Shown: in pieces, positions 45,373 through 54,103 of the stretch | How the letters are laid out: every line of letters begins with the position of its first letter | How positions within the stretch are numbered: the first letter of the stretch is position 1 | NCBI RefSeq assembly: GCF_001435095.1 | Contig: NZ_AZFC01000035.1 | Coordinates: 373,006-437,005 of the forward strand | DNA: 64,000 bases | Reading direction: 5' to 3' | Source: Levilactobacillus spicheri DSM 15429 | GTDB taxonomy: Bacteria; Bacillota; Bacilli; Lactobacillales; Lactobacillaceae | The notes under the pieces: model-generated | What the model saw: only the letters and a program-made list of their open reading frames with translations | Database searches by the model: none | Told to the model about the DNA's origin: nothing | Translations under genes and position numbers: made by a program

Positions 45373-45834
45373 TTAAGAATTGTTCACCGAGAGGTCCGTT
45401 TCCGGTGCTTCCCGCAGGATCCAGGTAATGCCGTACGCATCCACGATTTGGCCCATCTTGCCCCCCTGGCTGAGGCTGTTGAAGGGACTGATCACCTTGA
45501 CGTCAGACTTGACCAGCCGCTGGTACAGCGCGGTCAGCGCCTTGACGTCTTCCGAATTGTCTTCGTCGACCACGATCATTAAGGAGATCAGGGTCGAAGA
45601 CGTGGGTTGGCCCATCAGCGCGTCGGCACACTGAATGTCCAAGCCTAACACCTGGAAGCCGCCCCGCATGGTCAACTGGTCCAGGTCGACCGTGGGCTCT
45701 AAGCCGTACTGCTCCGCTTCATCAGCCGTCGGACTGACCCGATAAACGTTGGTCGCCCCAAAAACGCCCTGATAATAGGCCAAGGCTTCCTTGGCGTTTT
45801 CAAATTCCAAATAGGGAATCAATTTTGCTTGCAT
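45373..45834 (-). CDS. VOC family protein (glyoxalase/PhnB-like)
   Basis: This 153-aa protein has the repeated beta-alpha-beta-beta-beta fold of vicinal oxygen chelate proteins. LIPYLEFENAKEALAYYQGVF is the PhnB-like start, and the second repeat ends IVDAYGITWILRE. Its function is unknown. It lies 21 bp downstream of rnhA on the same strand. Confidence 0.85.
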   Translation of the reverse strand: MQAKLIPYLEFENAKEALAYYQGVFGATNVYRVSPTADEAEQYGLEPTVDLDQLTMRGGFQVLGLDIQCADALMGQPTSSTLISLMIVVDEDNSEDVKALTALYQRLVKSDVKVISPFNSLSQGGKMGQIVDAYGITWILREAPETDLSVNNS

Positions 45835-45855
45835 CGTTGCTACCTCACTGCTTCG

Positions 45856-46743
45856 TTAGTCTTTGGATTGCGGCGCGTCGTCCGGCAGGCCCGCATCGTG
45901 CAGAATCTGTCGAATCGCCGCGACCGAGCGGTCCACCGTTTCCCGGCTCGCCGGTTGGTCGGCCCGCGCCGGCTTGGGGTGCGCCGCCGGTTGCGACTTG
46001 GTCGCCGGCGTGGCCCGGGGCGCCTGGGCAGTTGGCGCGGGGTGTCCCGCGACCATGGCATCCATGGTCTGGTTAAGTAAATGGTCCACGAACACGTTTC
46101 CTTGGTTGGTCGCGTGACCCTTGGTCCAATTAAAGCTGAGGTGGGGAAAGGCGCCTAATAACCGGTCCACGTCCGCCCAAAGTTCGGCGTTGGCCAGTGG
46201 CCCGGCGCTGCGCTTCCAGCCGCGGCGTTTCCAACCGGCCAACCAGCCCTGGGTGATGGCGTTCAACACGTACCGGGAATCCAACACGAATTGAATCGAC
46301 TGGTCGTTCACGCCCCGCCGTTGCAAGGCCTGCAGGGCCCGCAAAAACGCCATGATCTCCATGCGGTTATTGCTGGCCCCCCATTCGCCGGCCGAGTCGG
46401 TCATGACCTGGTCAGCCGGCAATTCGATGCGGTACGCCCACGCCGCCTTGTCACCGGCCCGGACGTGCCCCCCCGCCACGTTACCCGTGTTGCGGGAGCC
46501 CCCGTCCGTATAGACGGTGATGGTCGCCGGGGTCGTTGGCTGGGCCGGGGCGGACGACCGGACTGGCCGCCGGCCGGTCGTCGGCGTGCTTTTGCCCTGC
46601 ATGAAGGCCTTGGCCGCCGCCTCGGTCGGGAAGCTCTTGTATTGCGCTCCGGTAAACCCATTGACTTGCTGTTGCGTTTCCGGCCACGTCCGGTAAATTC
46701 CGGGACGCCGACCGCGACGGACTGCATAGAATTTTTGTGCCAC
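45856..46743 (-). CDS. rnhA: Ribonuclease H1 with viroplasmin-like N-terminal domain
   Basis: The 295-aa protein has an N-terminal RNase H1 hybrid-binding (viroplasmin) domain (KFYAVRRGRRPGIYRTW), a linker, and a catalytic domain. The acidic residues lie in YTDGGSRNTGN, NNRMEIMAFLRAL and VLDSRYV. It degrades RNA in RNA-DNA hybrids. I use a GTG start at 46743 because GTGGGG lies six bases before it. A Pro/Ala-rich C-terminal tail of about 60 residues is extra compared with the core enzyme. Confidence 0.9.
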   Translation of the reverse strand: MAQKFYAVRRGRRPGIYRTWPETQQQVNGFTGAQYKSFPTEAAAKAFMQGKSTPTTGRRPVRSSAPAQPTTPATITVYTDGGSRNTGNVAGGHVRAGDKAAWAYRIELPADQVMTDSAGEWGASNNRMEIMAFLRALQALQRRGVNDQSIQFVLDSRYVLNAITQGWLAGWKRRGWKRSAGPLANAELWADVDRLLGAFPHLSFNWTKGHATNQGNVFVDHLLNQTMDAMVAGHPAPTAQAPRATPATKSQPAAHPKPARADQPASRETVDRSVAAIRQILHDAGLPDDAPQSKD

Positions 46744-47023
46744 TAAAATCCCCACTTTCAACTAATCTTTGCTAGTTTACCATACTTTACCCGCACATCG
46801 ACGAAATTGGATATTACCAAATTCGTGAAGCCGTTACCATTAGCCAGTTACTAAGTTCAGTGTCCCGCAAATTTTCTCGGGGGCCAGAACCTTAAAAAAG
46901 CCTAATTTACGGGCTGAAATCATTTTCATAATATACGGATTATGCTAATCTAGAGGGTAGGGAAAACAATCTGTCCGTGAGTGACTTATCTGTTACCATG
47001 TTTATTTTTAAGGGGGGCCTTTT

Positions 47024-47497
47024 ATGCAGAATCCGATTCGTGCAACTCTCATTACCGTTGAACAAGCTCGCGCCATGCTGCAAGATCAGCGTGACCAGCG
47101 GAGTGAACCATTTCCCACGCTCGCACTCTCTGGACAGTACATCTTACCCGATTACCGGTTGACGCGAAAACGGGAAGCCTTCAAGATTCGGCGTCACACC
47201 TTTCTGAAAAAGCATTTCCGTTCCTACGTCGCGTTTGATTCCGATAACGGCCAGACCTTGTGGATCCATAATTTTCCTAGTCTGTCCGAGGCCTGTTTCT
47301 GGCTCAACACCGGGGTAAAACCGAACGACACCGATTCGACGAGTTCCTACCAAGAATGGAAGGTCAAGCACGTCGACGAGATCGAGGTCTTGAAGGAACA
47401 ACTCCGAACACAGCATCACGAAAAGAAAAAGGCCGTCGTCCCCGAGAAGAAACCGACCGTGGCGACCGTCAAAAAAGTGAAGCATCCGAAAAAGTAA
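47024..47497 (+). CDS. Hypothetical protein, 157 aa, Lys-rich tail
   Basis: I do not recognise it. It has no signal peptide. The central part (HFRSYVAFDSDNGQTLWIHN) looks like a small folded domain, and the last 40 residues are Lys-rich and probably disordered (VPEKKPTVATVKKVKHPKK). GGGGGG lies upstream of the ATG. The tail suggests nucleic-acid or membrane-surface contact, by inference. Confidence 0.7.
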   Translation: MQNPIRATLITVEQARAMLQDQRDQRSEPFPTLALSGQYILPDYRLTRKREAFKIRRHTFLKKHFRSYVAFDSDNGQTLWIHNFPSLSEACFWLNTGVKPNDTDSTSSYQEWKVKHVDEIEVLKEQLRTQHHEKKKAVVPEKKPTVATVKKVKHPKK

Positions 47498-47526
47498 GCG
47501 CTCCGGCCCATCGCCGCAGCGCTTTT
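47496..47526 (+). terminator. Terminator of the 157-aa gene
   Basis: AAGCGCT and AGCGCTT arms overlap the stop codon and are followed by TT. Confidence 0.6.
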
Positions 47527-48052
47527 CGTTTGCCCACCATTCGCCCGCAACCGCCAGGAACCGCCCCACATCGCCGTTCATCGTCCGTCCGCCACGGACA
47601 AAATTGCGCGTTTCTTCTATATATGAACGTCTCTCGTGTTGCTTTTTCCTGGACTCCTTTCAGCCCCACCACCGAAAAAGAGGCCGTGATTCGCGCAAAT
47701 CCGTGAATCTCCTCCCCATTTTTCCTAAAAAAGTCGGTTAATTGACCGACTTTTTTGATTGGGCAGATTGCAGCGACGATTAATTCGGTAATAAACTTAA
47801 TCTCGTGAACCAGTCAATTCATGGACGTTCTCACTACGGCCACCTAGGTCGGAACCCCTTTCATAAAACGACAGTCAGATGACAAATATTACAAGAATGT
47901 GTCGAACCGCAACATTTTGCATTCTGTTCTTAAAGTTCATGATATTGGATAGTAACACTCATTCGCTAAACTCTGTCGTGTTGATAAGGGAAATCAACCA
48001 TACGATAAAGTTTCCGGACCCCATAGATTTTAATTTTATAGGAGTGTATATT
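47498..48052. other. Intergenic region and long leader of the Apf-like gene
   Basis: The region holds a strong bidirectional hairpin at 47727-47756 (AAAAAAGTCGG with its complement). A possible promoter for the Apf-like gene lies at 47981-48009 (TTGATA, 17 bp, GATAAA). The leader is unusually AT-rich compared with its surroundings. I see no other gene. Confidence 0.5.
47727..47756. terminator. Bidirectional terminator
   Basis: A perfect stem AAAAAAGTCGGT/ACCGACTTTTTT with a short loop. Confidence 0.85.
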
Positions 48053-48691
48053 TTGAAAAAATTTGTTACGACGATTCTTGCAACTTCTGCAGCAGCTTTA
48101 GGTTTGTTCGTTGCCGGCACGGTCAGCGCCGACGCATCCACGACTTACACGGTTAAGTCTGGCGATTCTGTTTGGGCAATCTCCCAAAAGTTTGACTCCA
48201 CGATCAACGCGATCGAAAATGCCAACAACATCCAAGGCCACTTGATCTTACCTGGTCAAAACCTGACGATTCCTGATGGCACGTCAACTTCGACGCAAAC
48301 GGCCGCAACCACGAACACGCAGGCCAACACGCAAGCCGCTGCAACCACGAACACGCAACAGGCAGCAACGACTAGCCAAGCAACGACGAACACTAACACG
48401 AACACCAACTCGCAAGCTTCCACGACTTCTTCATCCAGCTCCAGCTACACTGGTAGCAACATGAAGGAATACGTTCTGAGCCAAATGAGTTCCCGGACCG
48501 GTGTATCGGCTTCCACTTGGAACGCCATCATCCAACGTGAATCCAACTGGCAAGCTAACGTGGTGAACTCCACGAGTGGTGCTTACGGTCTGTTCCAAAA
48601 CATGCACATCTCCAGCGGTTCCGTTGAAGACCAAGTGAACGCAGCCGTAAGTCTGTACAACCAACAAGGGATGGCTGCCTGGGCTCTGTAA
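48053..48691 (+). CDS. LysM protein of the aggregation-promoting factor type
   Basis: The 212-aa protein starts at TTG (48053), after GGAGTG. It has a signal peptide to about residue 27 (ending VSADA) and one LysM domain ([20 protein letters not shown]). A Thr/Gln/Asn-rich linker of about 70 residues follows, then a C-terminal lysozyme-like domain with the likely catalytic Glu in IIQRESNWQ. It ends MAAWAL, as Apf proteins do. It should bind peptidoglycan and affect cell shape or aggregation. Confidence 0.88.
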   Translation: MKKFVTTILATSAAALGLFVAGTVSADASTTYTVKSGDSVWAISQKFDSTINAIENANNIQGHLILPGQNLTIPDGTSTSTQTAATTNTQANTQAAATTNTQQAATTSQATTNTNTNTNSQASTTSSSSSSYTGSNMKEYVLSQMSSRTGVSASTWNAIIQRESNWQANVVNSTSGAYGLFQNMHISSGSVEDQVNAAVSLYNQQGMAAWAL

Positions 48692-48724
48692 TCCCACCCC
48701 AGCACCCATTATCAATCAGTCATT

Positions 48725-48765
48725 AAAAAAGCGTCTCACCGGTTTTTACCGATGAGGCGCTTTTT
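48725..48765 (+). terminator. Terminator of the Apf-like gene
   Basis: AAAAAGCGTCTCA and TGAGGCGCTTTTT arms with an inner CGG/CCG pair. Confidence 0.92.
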
Positions 48766-48810
48766 CGTGTTTGTCTAACATTTTGAAAACAAGGCTTAAA
48801 CGTTCATGCC

Positions 48811-48841
48811 CGCCGCTTCACGAGCAAGCCGGCGTGAAGCG
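48811..48841. repeat. Collapsed terminal repeats of the A/B element
   Basis: CGCTTCACGAGCAAG is joined directly to CCGGCGTGAAGCGC. This is what remains if the two terminal repeats of the composite element fuse with loss of everything between. Confidence 0.55.
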
Positions 48842-48858
48842 CGGTGACCACCAATCCC

Positions 48859-50097
48859 TTAATCCAAATTCAGGTGAACCTGCTTGGGGTCGGTCCGTTC
48901 GATGATCTTACCGTGGTGGATCGAGTAGAGGAACTCGGAACGTTCGTTTAAGGCGTTGTAGAAGTTATCGTTGTTCATGATGACCAGGTTAGCTGGCTTG
49001 CCTTCCGCGATGCCGTAGTGGTCGGTCACGTGCATGGCCTTGGCGCCGTGGGTCGTGACGAACTGGTACGAGTTCAAGATGTCGTCATAGCCCATCATCT
49101 GAGTCACGTGAATCCCCATGTGCAGGGCGTCCAGCATGTTGCCGTCCCCCATCGGGTACCACGGGTCCTTGATGTCGTCTTCCCCGAAGGCCACGTTGAC
49201 GCCGGCCTCGTTCAGTTCCTTGACCCGCGTCAAGCCGCGCCGCTTCGGGTAGGTGTCGAACCGGCCGCCCAAGTGGGTGTTGATCAGTGGGTTCGAGATC
49301 ATGTTGATGTGCGACAACTTCAGCAAGCGCATCAGCTTGTAGGCGTACGCGTTGTTGTACGAGCCCATCGCCGTGGTGTGGCTGGCCGTGACCTTGTCGC
49401 CCAGGCCGGTCTCGTAGGCCAACGTGGCCAGCGTTTCCAGTCCCCGTGAAGCCGGGTCGTCGATCTCGTCACAGTGCGCATCGACGAGCTTGCCGTACTT
49501 CTGGGCCAGGTCGACCGCGAAATGCAGCGATTCCACGCTGTACTCCCGGGTGAACTCAAAGTGCGGGATGGCCCCGATGACGTCGACGCCCATCTTCGCG
49601 GCCTCTTCCATCAATTCCTTACCGTGGGGGAACGACAGGATGCCGTCTTGTGGGAAGGCGACCAATTGGAGTTCCACGTAGTCCTTGACCTCGTCACGCA
49701 CCTCCAGTAACGCCTTTAAGGCCGTTAAATTCGGGTCGGTGACGTCGACGTGGGACCGCACGAACTGAATCCCGTGGCTGGCCTGAATCTTCAGGGCCTT
49801 GAGTGCCCGTTCCTTCACGTCGTCGTGACTCAGGGTCTTCTTGCGTTCTCCCCAGATGCGAATCCCGTCGAACAGGGTCCCGGACTGGTTCCATTCGGGG
49901 TCGCCCGCCGTCATGGTGCTGTCCAGGTGCACGTGCGGGTCAACGAACGGTGGCAAGATCAGCTTGCCGGTCGCGTCGATGACCTCTTCGTGATCCTTGG
50001 GGGTCAGATGGTCGGCAATCGCCGTAAACTTGCCATCCTCGATCCGAATATCCTGCGGTTGTGTTGCGTTTTCGATGAATCCTTGTTGAATTAACAT
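48859..50097 (-). CDS. codA: Cytosine deaminase
   Basis: This 412-aa amidohydrolase converts cytosine to uracil. The metal ligands lie in FVDPHVHLDS, VDAHCDEIDD, ASHTTAMG and FGEDDIKDPW, the last typical of cytosine deaminases. No codB permease adjoins it, so uptake must be encoded elsewhere. It is the only gene of its unit that I can support. Confidence 0.92.
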   Translation of the reverse strand: MLIQQGFIENATQPQDIRIEDGKFTAIADHLTPKDHEEVIDATGKLILPPFVDPHVHLDSTMTAGDPEWNQSGTLFDGIRIWGERKKTLSHDDVKERALKALKIQASHGIQFVRSHVDVTDPNLTALKALLEVRDEVKDYVELQLVAFPQDGILSFPHGKELMEEAAKMGVDVIGAIPHFEFTREYSVESLHFAVDLAQKYGKLVDAHCDEIDDPASRGLETLATLAYETGLGDKVTASHTTAMGSYNNAYAYKLMRLLKLSHINMISNPLINTHLGGRFDTYPKRRGLTRVKELNEAGVNVAFGEDDIKDPWYPMGDGNMLDALHMGIHVTQMMGYDDILNSYQFVTTHGAKAMHVTDHYGIAEGKPANLVIMNNDNFYNALNERSEFLYSIHHGKIIERTDPKQVHLNLD

Positions 50098-50138
50098 GCG
50101 CCAATGATACCTCCCGTAATAATCTTAATTCGCGCTCG

Positions 50139-50435
50139 CTAGTAAAAACCGGTCACCGTCTGGCCAAACCACAACAACAGCCCGTCGACCACCCCGCCGA
50201 TCAGCACCAGCCAAAAGACCAGCACCAATCCGACGAAGAGCCCCCGCGACTGCCGCGGAAATGACCAGACGATTCCAATTAAGCTTATCACACATCCTAA
50301 GACTCCGAGCGATAAAATAACCGGTTCGGACGGAAAATAGCGGTAAACACCGTTAAAGACGCCCCAGAGCGCATATCCGCCGGCGAACAACCCAATGACC
50401 AGCCAGAAAACGCCCCATTTTGCTCGTTGTTTCAT
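50139..50435 (-). CDS. Small membrane protein, 98 aa
   Basis: Three hydrophobic segments lie at about residues 8-26, 35-55 and 65-90. The start at 50435 (MKQRAKW) has GAGGG seven bases upstream. It is 41 bp upstream of codA on the same strand and may be co-transcribed. Its function is unknown. Confidence 0.65.
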   Translation of the reverse strand: MKQRAKWGVFWLVIGLFAGGYALWGVFNGVYRYFPSEPVILSLGVLGCVISLIGIVWSFPRQSRGLFVGLVLVFWLVLIGGVVDGLLLWFGQTVTGFY

Positions 50436-50544
50436 CCCCATACCCTCTTTATCGTTAAACTAACCACGGACTGTCTAGTCGTATTTTACCGCTAACCATG
50501 CTATTCTAGGGAATAACGATTCAAAAACATCGGAGGTAGGTACC

Positions 50545-51372
50545 ATGACCAATACATTTCCACAAGCCCTCACCATTGCCGGGTCAGATAGCGATGGCAG
50601 CGCCGGCATGCAGGCCGACTTACACACGTTCTTCGCCCGCGGCGTCTACGGCGCATCCGTCATCACCGCCTGCGTGGCCGGCAACTCCTACGGCATCCAC
50701 GCCAGCGTGCCGATGCCGACCGACTTTATCGACCAGGAATTCGCCGACCTCGCCGCCGACTATCACATTCGGGCCGCCAAGACCGGGATGCTGGCCGATT
50801 CGGAGCTGATCAACGACGTGGTCAAGAACTACCAGCAGGCCGACTTCGGCCCCCTGGTCGTCGATCCCGTCATCATGACCAAGCACGGCAACCAGTTGCT
50901 CGAAGAGAGTGCCTTTCAGACCCTGCGGACCCAACTGCTGCCGCTGGCAACCGTTCTGACGCCAAACTTCTTCGAGGTTGAAAAGATCGCCGAAACGACG
51001 ATCAAGTCCGACGACGACATGGTCGCCGCCGCCCACCGAATGCAGCAGATGGGCGCGAAGAACATCATCGCCAAGGGCAGTCACGCCCTCCCCGACCAGA
51101 CCATGGTCCGGGACTTTGTCCTGCTGGAGAACGGGGATTCCTTCTGGCTGAGCCAACCGTACCACGCGACCGACCGGGTCAACGGGACGGGCGATTCCCT
51201 GTCGGCCTGCATCACCGCCGAACTCGCCAAGGGCACGCCGATGCGCCAGGCCATTACGCTGGCCAAGGCCTTCGTCAACACCGCCATTGGCCAGCCCATC
51301 GAGGTCGGTCACAAGTTTGGCCCCATCAACCACTGGGCCGCTCAGAACCGCGACTACGACGATATCCGGTAG
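50545..51372 (+). CDS. thiD: Hydroxymethylpyrimidine/phosphomethylpyrimidine kinase
   Basis: This 275-aa ribokinase-fold enzyme phosphorylates HMP and HMP-P in thiamine synthesis or salvage; some relatives act on pyridoxal. GSDSDGSAGMQADLHTF at the N-terminus, DPVIMTKHGNQLL and the ATP/anion hole NGTGDSLSACI are family marks. No TPP riboswitch is visible upstream. It is monocistronic. Confidence 0.9.
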   Translation: MTNTFPQALTIAGSDSDGSAGMQADLHTFFARGVYGASVITACVAGNSYGIHASVPMPTDFIDQEFADLAADYHIRAAKTGMLADSELINDVVKNYQQADFGPLVVDPVIMTKHGNQLLEESAFQTLRTQLLPLATVLTPNFFEVEKIAETTIKSDDDMVAAAHRMQQMGAKNIIAKGSHALPDQTMVRDFVLLENGDSFWLSQPYHATDRVNGTGDSLSACITAELAKGTPMRQAITLAKAFVNTAIGQPIEVGHKFGPINHWAAQNRDYDDIR

Positions 51373-51486
51373 GTCATCTTCCTAAGCAATCATTCAAATG
51401 ACCCAAAAATCCCGCGGCGGCCGTGCCGGAATCCATCGATTCCTCGCACGCCCCCGCGGGATTTTAGTGATTTATTTTATCAGCGA

Positions 51487-51663
51487 CTACCACCGATCCG
51501 GACGCCAGGTCCGGCCGTCGATCTCGCCTTGGAGCTGTTCACGGCGCTGGTCCTGCTCGGCGACCAGCCGGTCAAGGGCCAGCCAGAACGCCCGGTCCGT
51601 GAACTTCGGCTGAAGCCGCGCCAGGTGCTGGAGCTGGTCGTGTAACCATTGATCATCAGTCAT
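51487..51663 (-). CDS. Small protein coupled to the NAD(P)H oxidoreductase, 58 aa
   Basis: The frame MTDDQWLHDQLQHLARLQ to GRTWRPDRW is amphipathic, Arg/Gln/Trp-rich and probably helical. Its ATG overlaps the end of the upstream oxidoreductase gene by eight bases, and AAGGAG for it lies inside that gene, so translation is coupled. I do not recognise it. Confidence 0.66.
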   Translation of the reverse strand: MTDDQWLHDQLQHLARLQPKFTDRAFWLALDRLVAEQDQRREQLQGEIDGRTWRPDRW

Positions 51664-52348
51664 CTTCGGTCTCCTTTATCATCGCCAAGGTATCCGTCAA
51701 TTCGTCCAGGCTCGACCGGTGATCGTCAAAGGTGGTGGCGATCAGTTCGCCGGTCGCCCGCTGCTCGGGCGTCAACCCCTGGACCATGCTGGCCAGCCGG
51801 TCGGCAAACCACGCCTGGCGGTTGGCCAACGTATCCGGTTGGGGCTGGGTCAGGTAACGCTGGTAATCCACGACCAGGGCCAACTTCTGGGCCTCGGTCA
51901 GGTAGCCGAACTGGTGGACCGCCAGCGTGGGCAGCCAAGTCATCCGCGCCCGGTGCGCCACCGCGGCCAACGGTGCGAGCAAGGCATCCAGGGTCTGGCC
52001 CTCGACACCCCCGCGCTGGAAGGCCTTGGCCGGCATCCCCGTGGTGACGACGATGCCCAGTTCCTTACCGGCCAACGGGTAACGGTGATCACCATAGACG
52101 AAGGTCCGGGTCAACACCGTGTCCTCCCAGGCCTTCAGGCTCGCCGGTGCCGCGTACCAGTACAGCGGGAACTGGAAAATGATTCGGTCGGCCTGCCGGA
52201 GCTGGTCCTGCTCGGCTGCGATGTCGAACGCCGGCTGCGCATCAAGGTGCTCCCAGGTGACACCCGTGGCGGGGAGGCTCGCCTTAAAAAATTGTTGACT
52301 GGTGGAATCCGCCAGATGCGGATGGGCCACCAAGACTAACGTGGTCAT
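51656..52348 (-). CDS. NAD(P)H-dependent oxidoreductase (flavodoxin-like fold, NQO/KefF family)
   Basis: The 230-aa protein has the family start TLVLVAHPHLADSTSQQF and the FMN loop FQFPLYWYAAPASLKAWEDTV, with VVTTGMPAKAF after it. It would reduce quinones or other electrophiles. The start at 52348 has AAGGGAG upstream. A 58-aa gene overlaps its 3' end. Confidence 0.88.
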   Translation of the reverse strand: MTTLVLVAHPHLADSTSQQFFKASLPATGVTWEHLDAQPAFDIAAEQDQLRQADRIIFQFPLYWYAAPASLKAWEDTVLTRTFVYGDHRYPLAGKELGIVVTTGMPAKAFQRGGVEGQTLDALLAPLAAVAHRARMTWLPTLAVHQFGYLTEAQKLALVVDYQRYLTQPQPDTLANRQAWFADRLASMVQGLTPEQRATGELIATTFDDHRSSLDELTDTLAMIKETEDD

Positions 52349-52400
52349 CTTACGCCACTCCCTTCTCACTAAACTACCCTCACTTTAGCACATTCTCGAC

Positions 52401-52432
52401 AAAAAAAGCCCGTTGACCATTTCTCAACGAGC
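52401..52432 (-). terminator. Terminator of the 49-aa gene
   Basis: On the minus strand AGCTCGTTGA and TCAACGGGCT arms are followed by seven T. Confidence 0.85.
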
Positions 52433-52438
52433 TGCCGG

Positions 52439-52588
52439 TTAAATGAACCGTTGGTTGGAATCTTTCGTGAACCGATTGTGGGTCGCAAGGTGTTTACTCT
52501 TCTTGCGGAAATCCGCCAGATTGTTCAGATAAAATTGCCCCGCAGCGGCAATCACAATAATTAAAATAATCGCAACTAATGCAGTCAT
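52439..52588 (-). CDS. Single-span membrane microprotein, 49 aa
   Basis: MTALVAIILIIVIAAAG is one membrane helix, followed by a basic, polar tail (FRKKSKHLATHNRFTKDSN). GGGGGG lies seven bases before the ATG and a strong terminator follows the stop, so it is a real unit. I do not recognise it. Confidence 0.68.
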   Translation of the reverse strand: MTALVAIILIIVIAAAGQFYLNNLADFRKKSKHLATHNRFTKDSNQRFI

Positions 52589-52779
52589 CAGAAATCCCCC
52601 CGAGCTCATATGATTACATTTATATTATCTTAATGTTACAGGAAGATTGCAAGCAAAACATCATAAATTTTATAATTTTTAAGGCTTGGGCCTCTGACCT
52701 CCCTAACCAGCGACGGGCGGTCCCACCCGTGAAGGCGGCGATGCAGGCTTCCCACTGGCCCATCGCAGCCGTCGTGCGC

Positions 52780-53091
52780 CTACTTCTGGCTTGACTGACT
52801 GGATTGCTTGGCGGATTGTTCCGAAGCCTTCTTCGCGGAGTCCTTCTTCTCCTGGCGCTTCTTCTGCGTCTTTTTGACCTGGTTAGAGATCTGCGTGGTG
52901 GGACTGACGTTCTTCTTCCCCGAGAGGTTCGAGACCGGGTAGGCGATAAATAGCACCACCGCCGAAATGATCAGGTATTTAATATTCTGTTTGCGGACAC
53001 CCAGGGCCTGGGTAATTTGAAAGAAATAGTAGATAAGACAGATGGCGGCAAAAAAGACCACGATTTCCGCCCCAATATGTAAAATCGTCAC
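52780..53091 (-). CDS. Small membrane protein with charged Lys/Gln/Ser tail, 103 aa
   Basis: Two hydrophobic segments (about residues 4-25 and 36-53) are followed by a 45-residue tail rich in Lys, Gln and Ser, which is probably disordered. I use a GTG start at 53091 with AAGGAGG upstream. No family is recognised. Confidence 0.68.
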   Translation of the reverse strand: MTILHIGAEIVVFFAAICLIYYFFQITQALGVRKQNIKYLIISAVVLFIAYPVSNLSGKKNVSPTTQISNQVKKTQKKRQEKKDSAKKASEQSAKQSSQSSQK

Positions 53092-53171
53092 GGGACACCC
53101 TCCTTTAATTCTGGTTGTCCCTACTTTACCCAATGACCGGGACTCCTGTCAACTCGCCGGGCAACCCGCGA

Positions 53172-53200
53172 TTGACACGGCGCAGGCGCTTCTCTATAAT
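53172..53200 (+). promoter_or_regulatory. Promoter of tRNA-Arg
   Basis: TTGACA (53172-53177) and TATAAT (53195-53200) match consensus exactly and are separated by 17 bp, about 24 bp before the tRNA. Confidence 0.92.
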
Positions 53201-53223
53201 GAAGAAGTTGTTGTTTAACTTCT

Positions 53224-53297
53224 GTCGCAATAGCTCAGCTGGATAGAGCAACGGTCTTCTAAACCGTAGGTCGAGGGTTCGAACCTCTCTTGCGACA
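53224..53297 (+). tRNA. tRNA-Arg(UCU)
   Basis: All four arms can be drawn: acceptor GTCGCAA/TTGCGAC, D arm GCTC..GAGC, anticodon arm ACGGT-CTTCTAA-ACCGT with anticodon TCT, and T arm with GGTTCGAAC. It reads AGA/AGG codons. CCA is not encoded; the bases after the discriminator are TCT. Confidence 0.95.
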
Positions 53298-53310
53298 TCT
53301 TAAACCATCA

Positions 53311-53346
53311 AAACGCCAAGGACATCTCGTCCTTGACGTTTTTTTC
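53311..53346. terminator. Terminator after tRNA-Arg
   Basis: AACGCCAAGGAC and GTCCTTGACGTT form a 12-bp stem with one mismatch and a T run. It also faces the end of the convergent TetR gene. Confidence 0.88.
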
Positions 53347-53354
53347 GTTGTCAT

Positions 53355-53954
53355 TTAGGCTTCGGGTTCGCGCAAGTGCCGGGCGAAGGTCCAGACGTTT
53401 TCCCGCACGAACCGCTCGGTCGGCACCCCCATGTCCTCGTGGGGGTAAATCGCGTTGAAGACCACGTTGCCGTAGTTGATCAGGATAAAGTTGCTGACCT
53501 CCCGCGGCACGTTAACCTGCGGGGAGATTTCCCCGGCGGCCACCATCTCATCGAAGAAGCGCGTCAGGAGCTCCCGGAGCCGCATCGGCAGCTGCTTGAC
53601 CGCCTGACTGATCTCCGGAAAGTGGTAAGCATCCCGCAGGCCTAACAGGAAGACGGCTTGATGATTTTTCACAAAATCGGCGTATAATTCGGCGATGCGC
53701 CGCAGATCGACCTCGATTTTACCGACACTGGTAAAGGATGCGTTGATCTGCTCAATATCGTGCAGGTAGGTCGTCACCAGTTCTTGTAACAGGCTGTGCT
53801 TATCCCGAAAGTGTCGAAAGACCGTACTCTCGTTGATTCCCGCCGTTGCCGCGATTTTCCGCGTCGTGGCGCCCTGATAGCCGTACTTTAAGACCAACGT
53901 CGAAAATGCCGCCAGAATCCGCTCATCCGTCGTTTGCTTAGTCGCCATCGTCAT
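53355..53954 (-). CDS. TetR family regulator, divergent from the P-type ATPase
   Basis: The 199-aa protein has the TetR helix-turn-helix (GATTRKIAATAGINESTVFR, about residues 26-45) and a helical ligand domain. It is divergent from a metal ATPase with a 149-bp space. That space holds two copies of a TTTTAC(A/T)GCC word (about 53977 and 54050), possible operator halves. Control of the ATPase is inferred. TetR control of a metal pump is less common than ArsR or CsoR control. Confidence 0.87.
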   Translation of the reverse strand: MTMATKQTTDERILAAFSTLVLKYGYQGATTRKIAATAGINESTVFRHFRDKHSLLQELVTTYLHDIEQINASFTSVGKIEVDLRRIAELYADFVKNHQAVFLLGLRDAYHFPEISQAVKQLPMRLRELLTRFFDEMVAAGEISPQVNVPREVSNFILINYGNVVFNAIYPHEDMGVPTERFVRENVWTFARHLREPEA

Positions 53955-54103
53955 CCCGCCATCCTTTCGTTGGGTTTTACTGCCTGAATTGTACCATAGG
54001 ATGGCCCCCGCACCGTCAAAAACGCTTTTTCCAATGCATTGCCTGTTGGTTTTACAGCCACTTTGTTATACTTTATACAAGAAAACCTAAGGAGGCGGTG
54101 GCA

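Noticed and set aside
50442-50544. TPP riboswitch before thiD
   Set aside because: The short upstream region lacks the conserved CTGAGA and the other helices.
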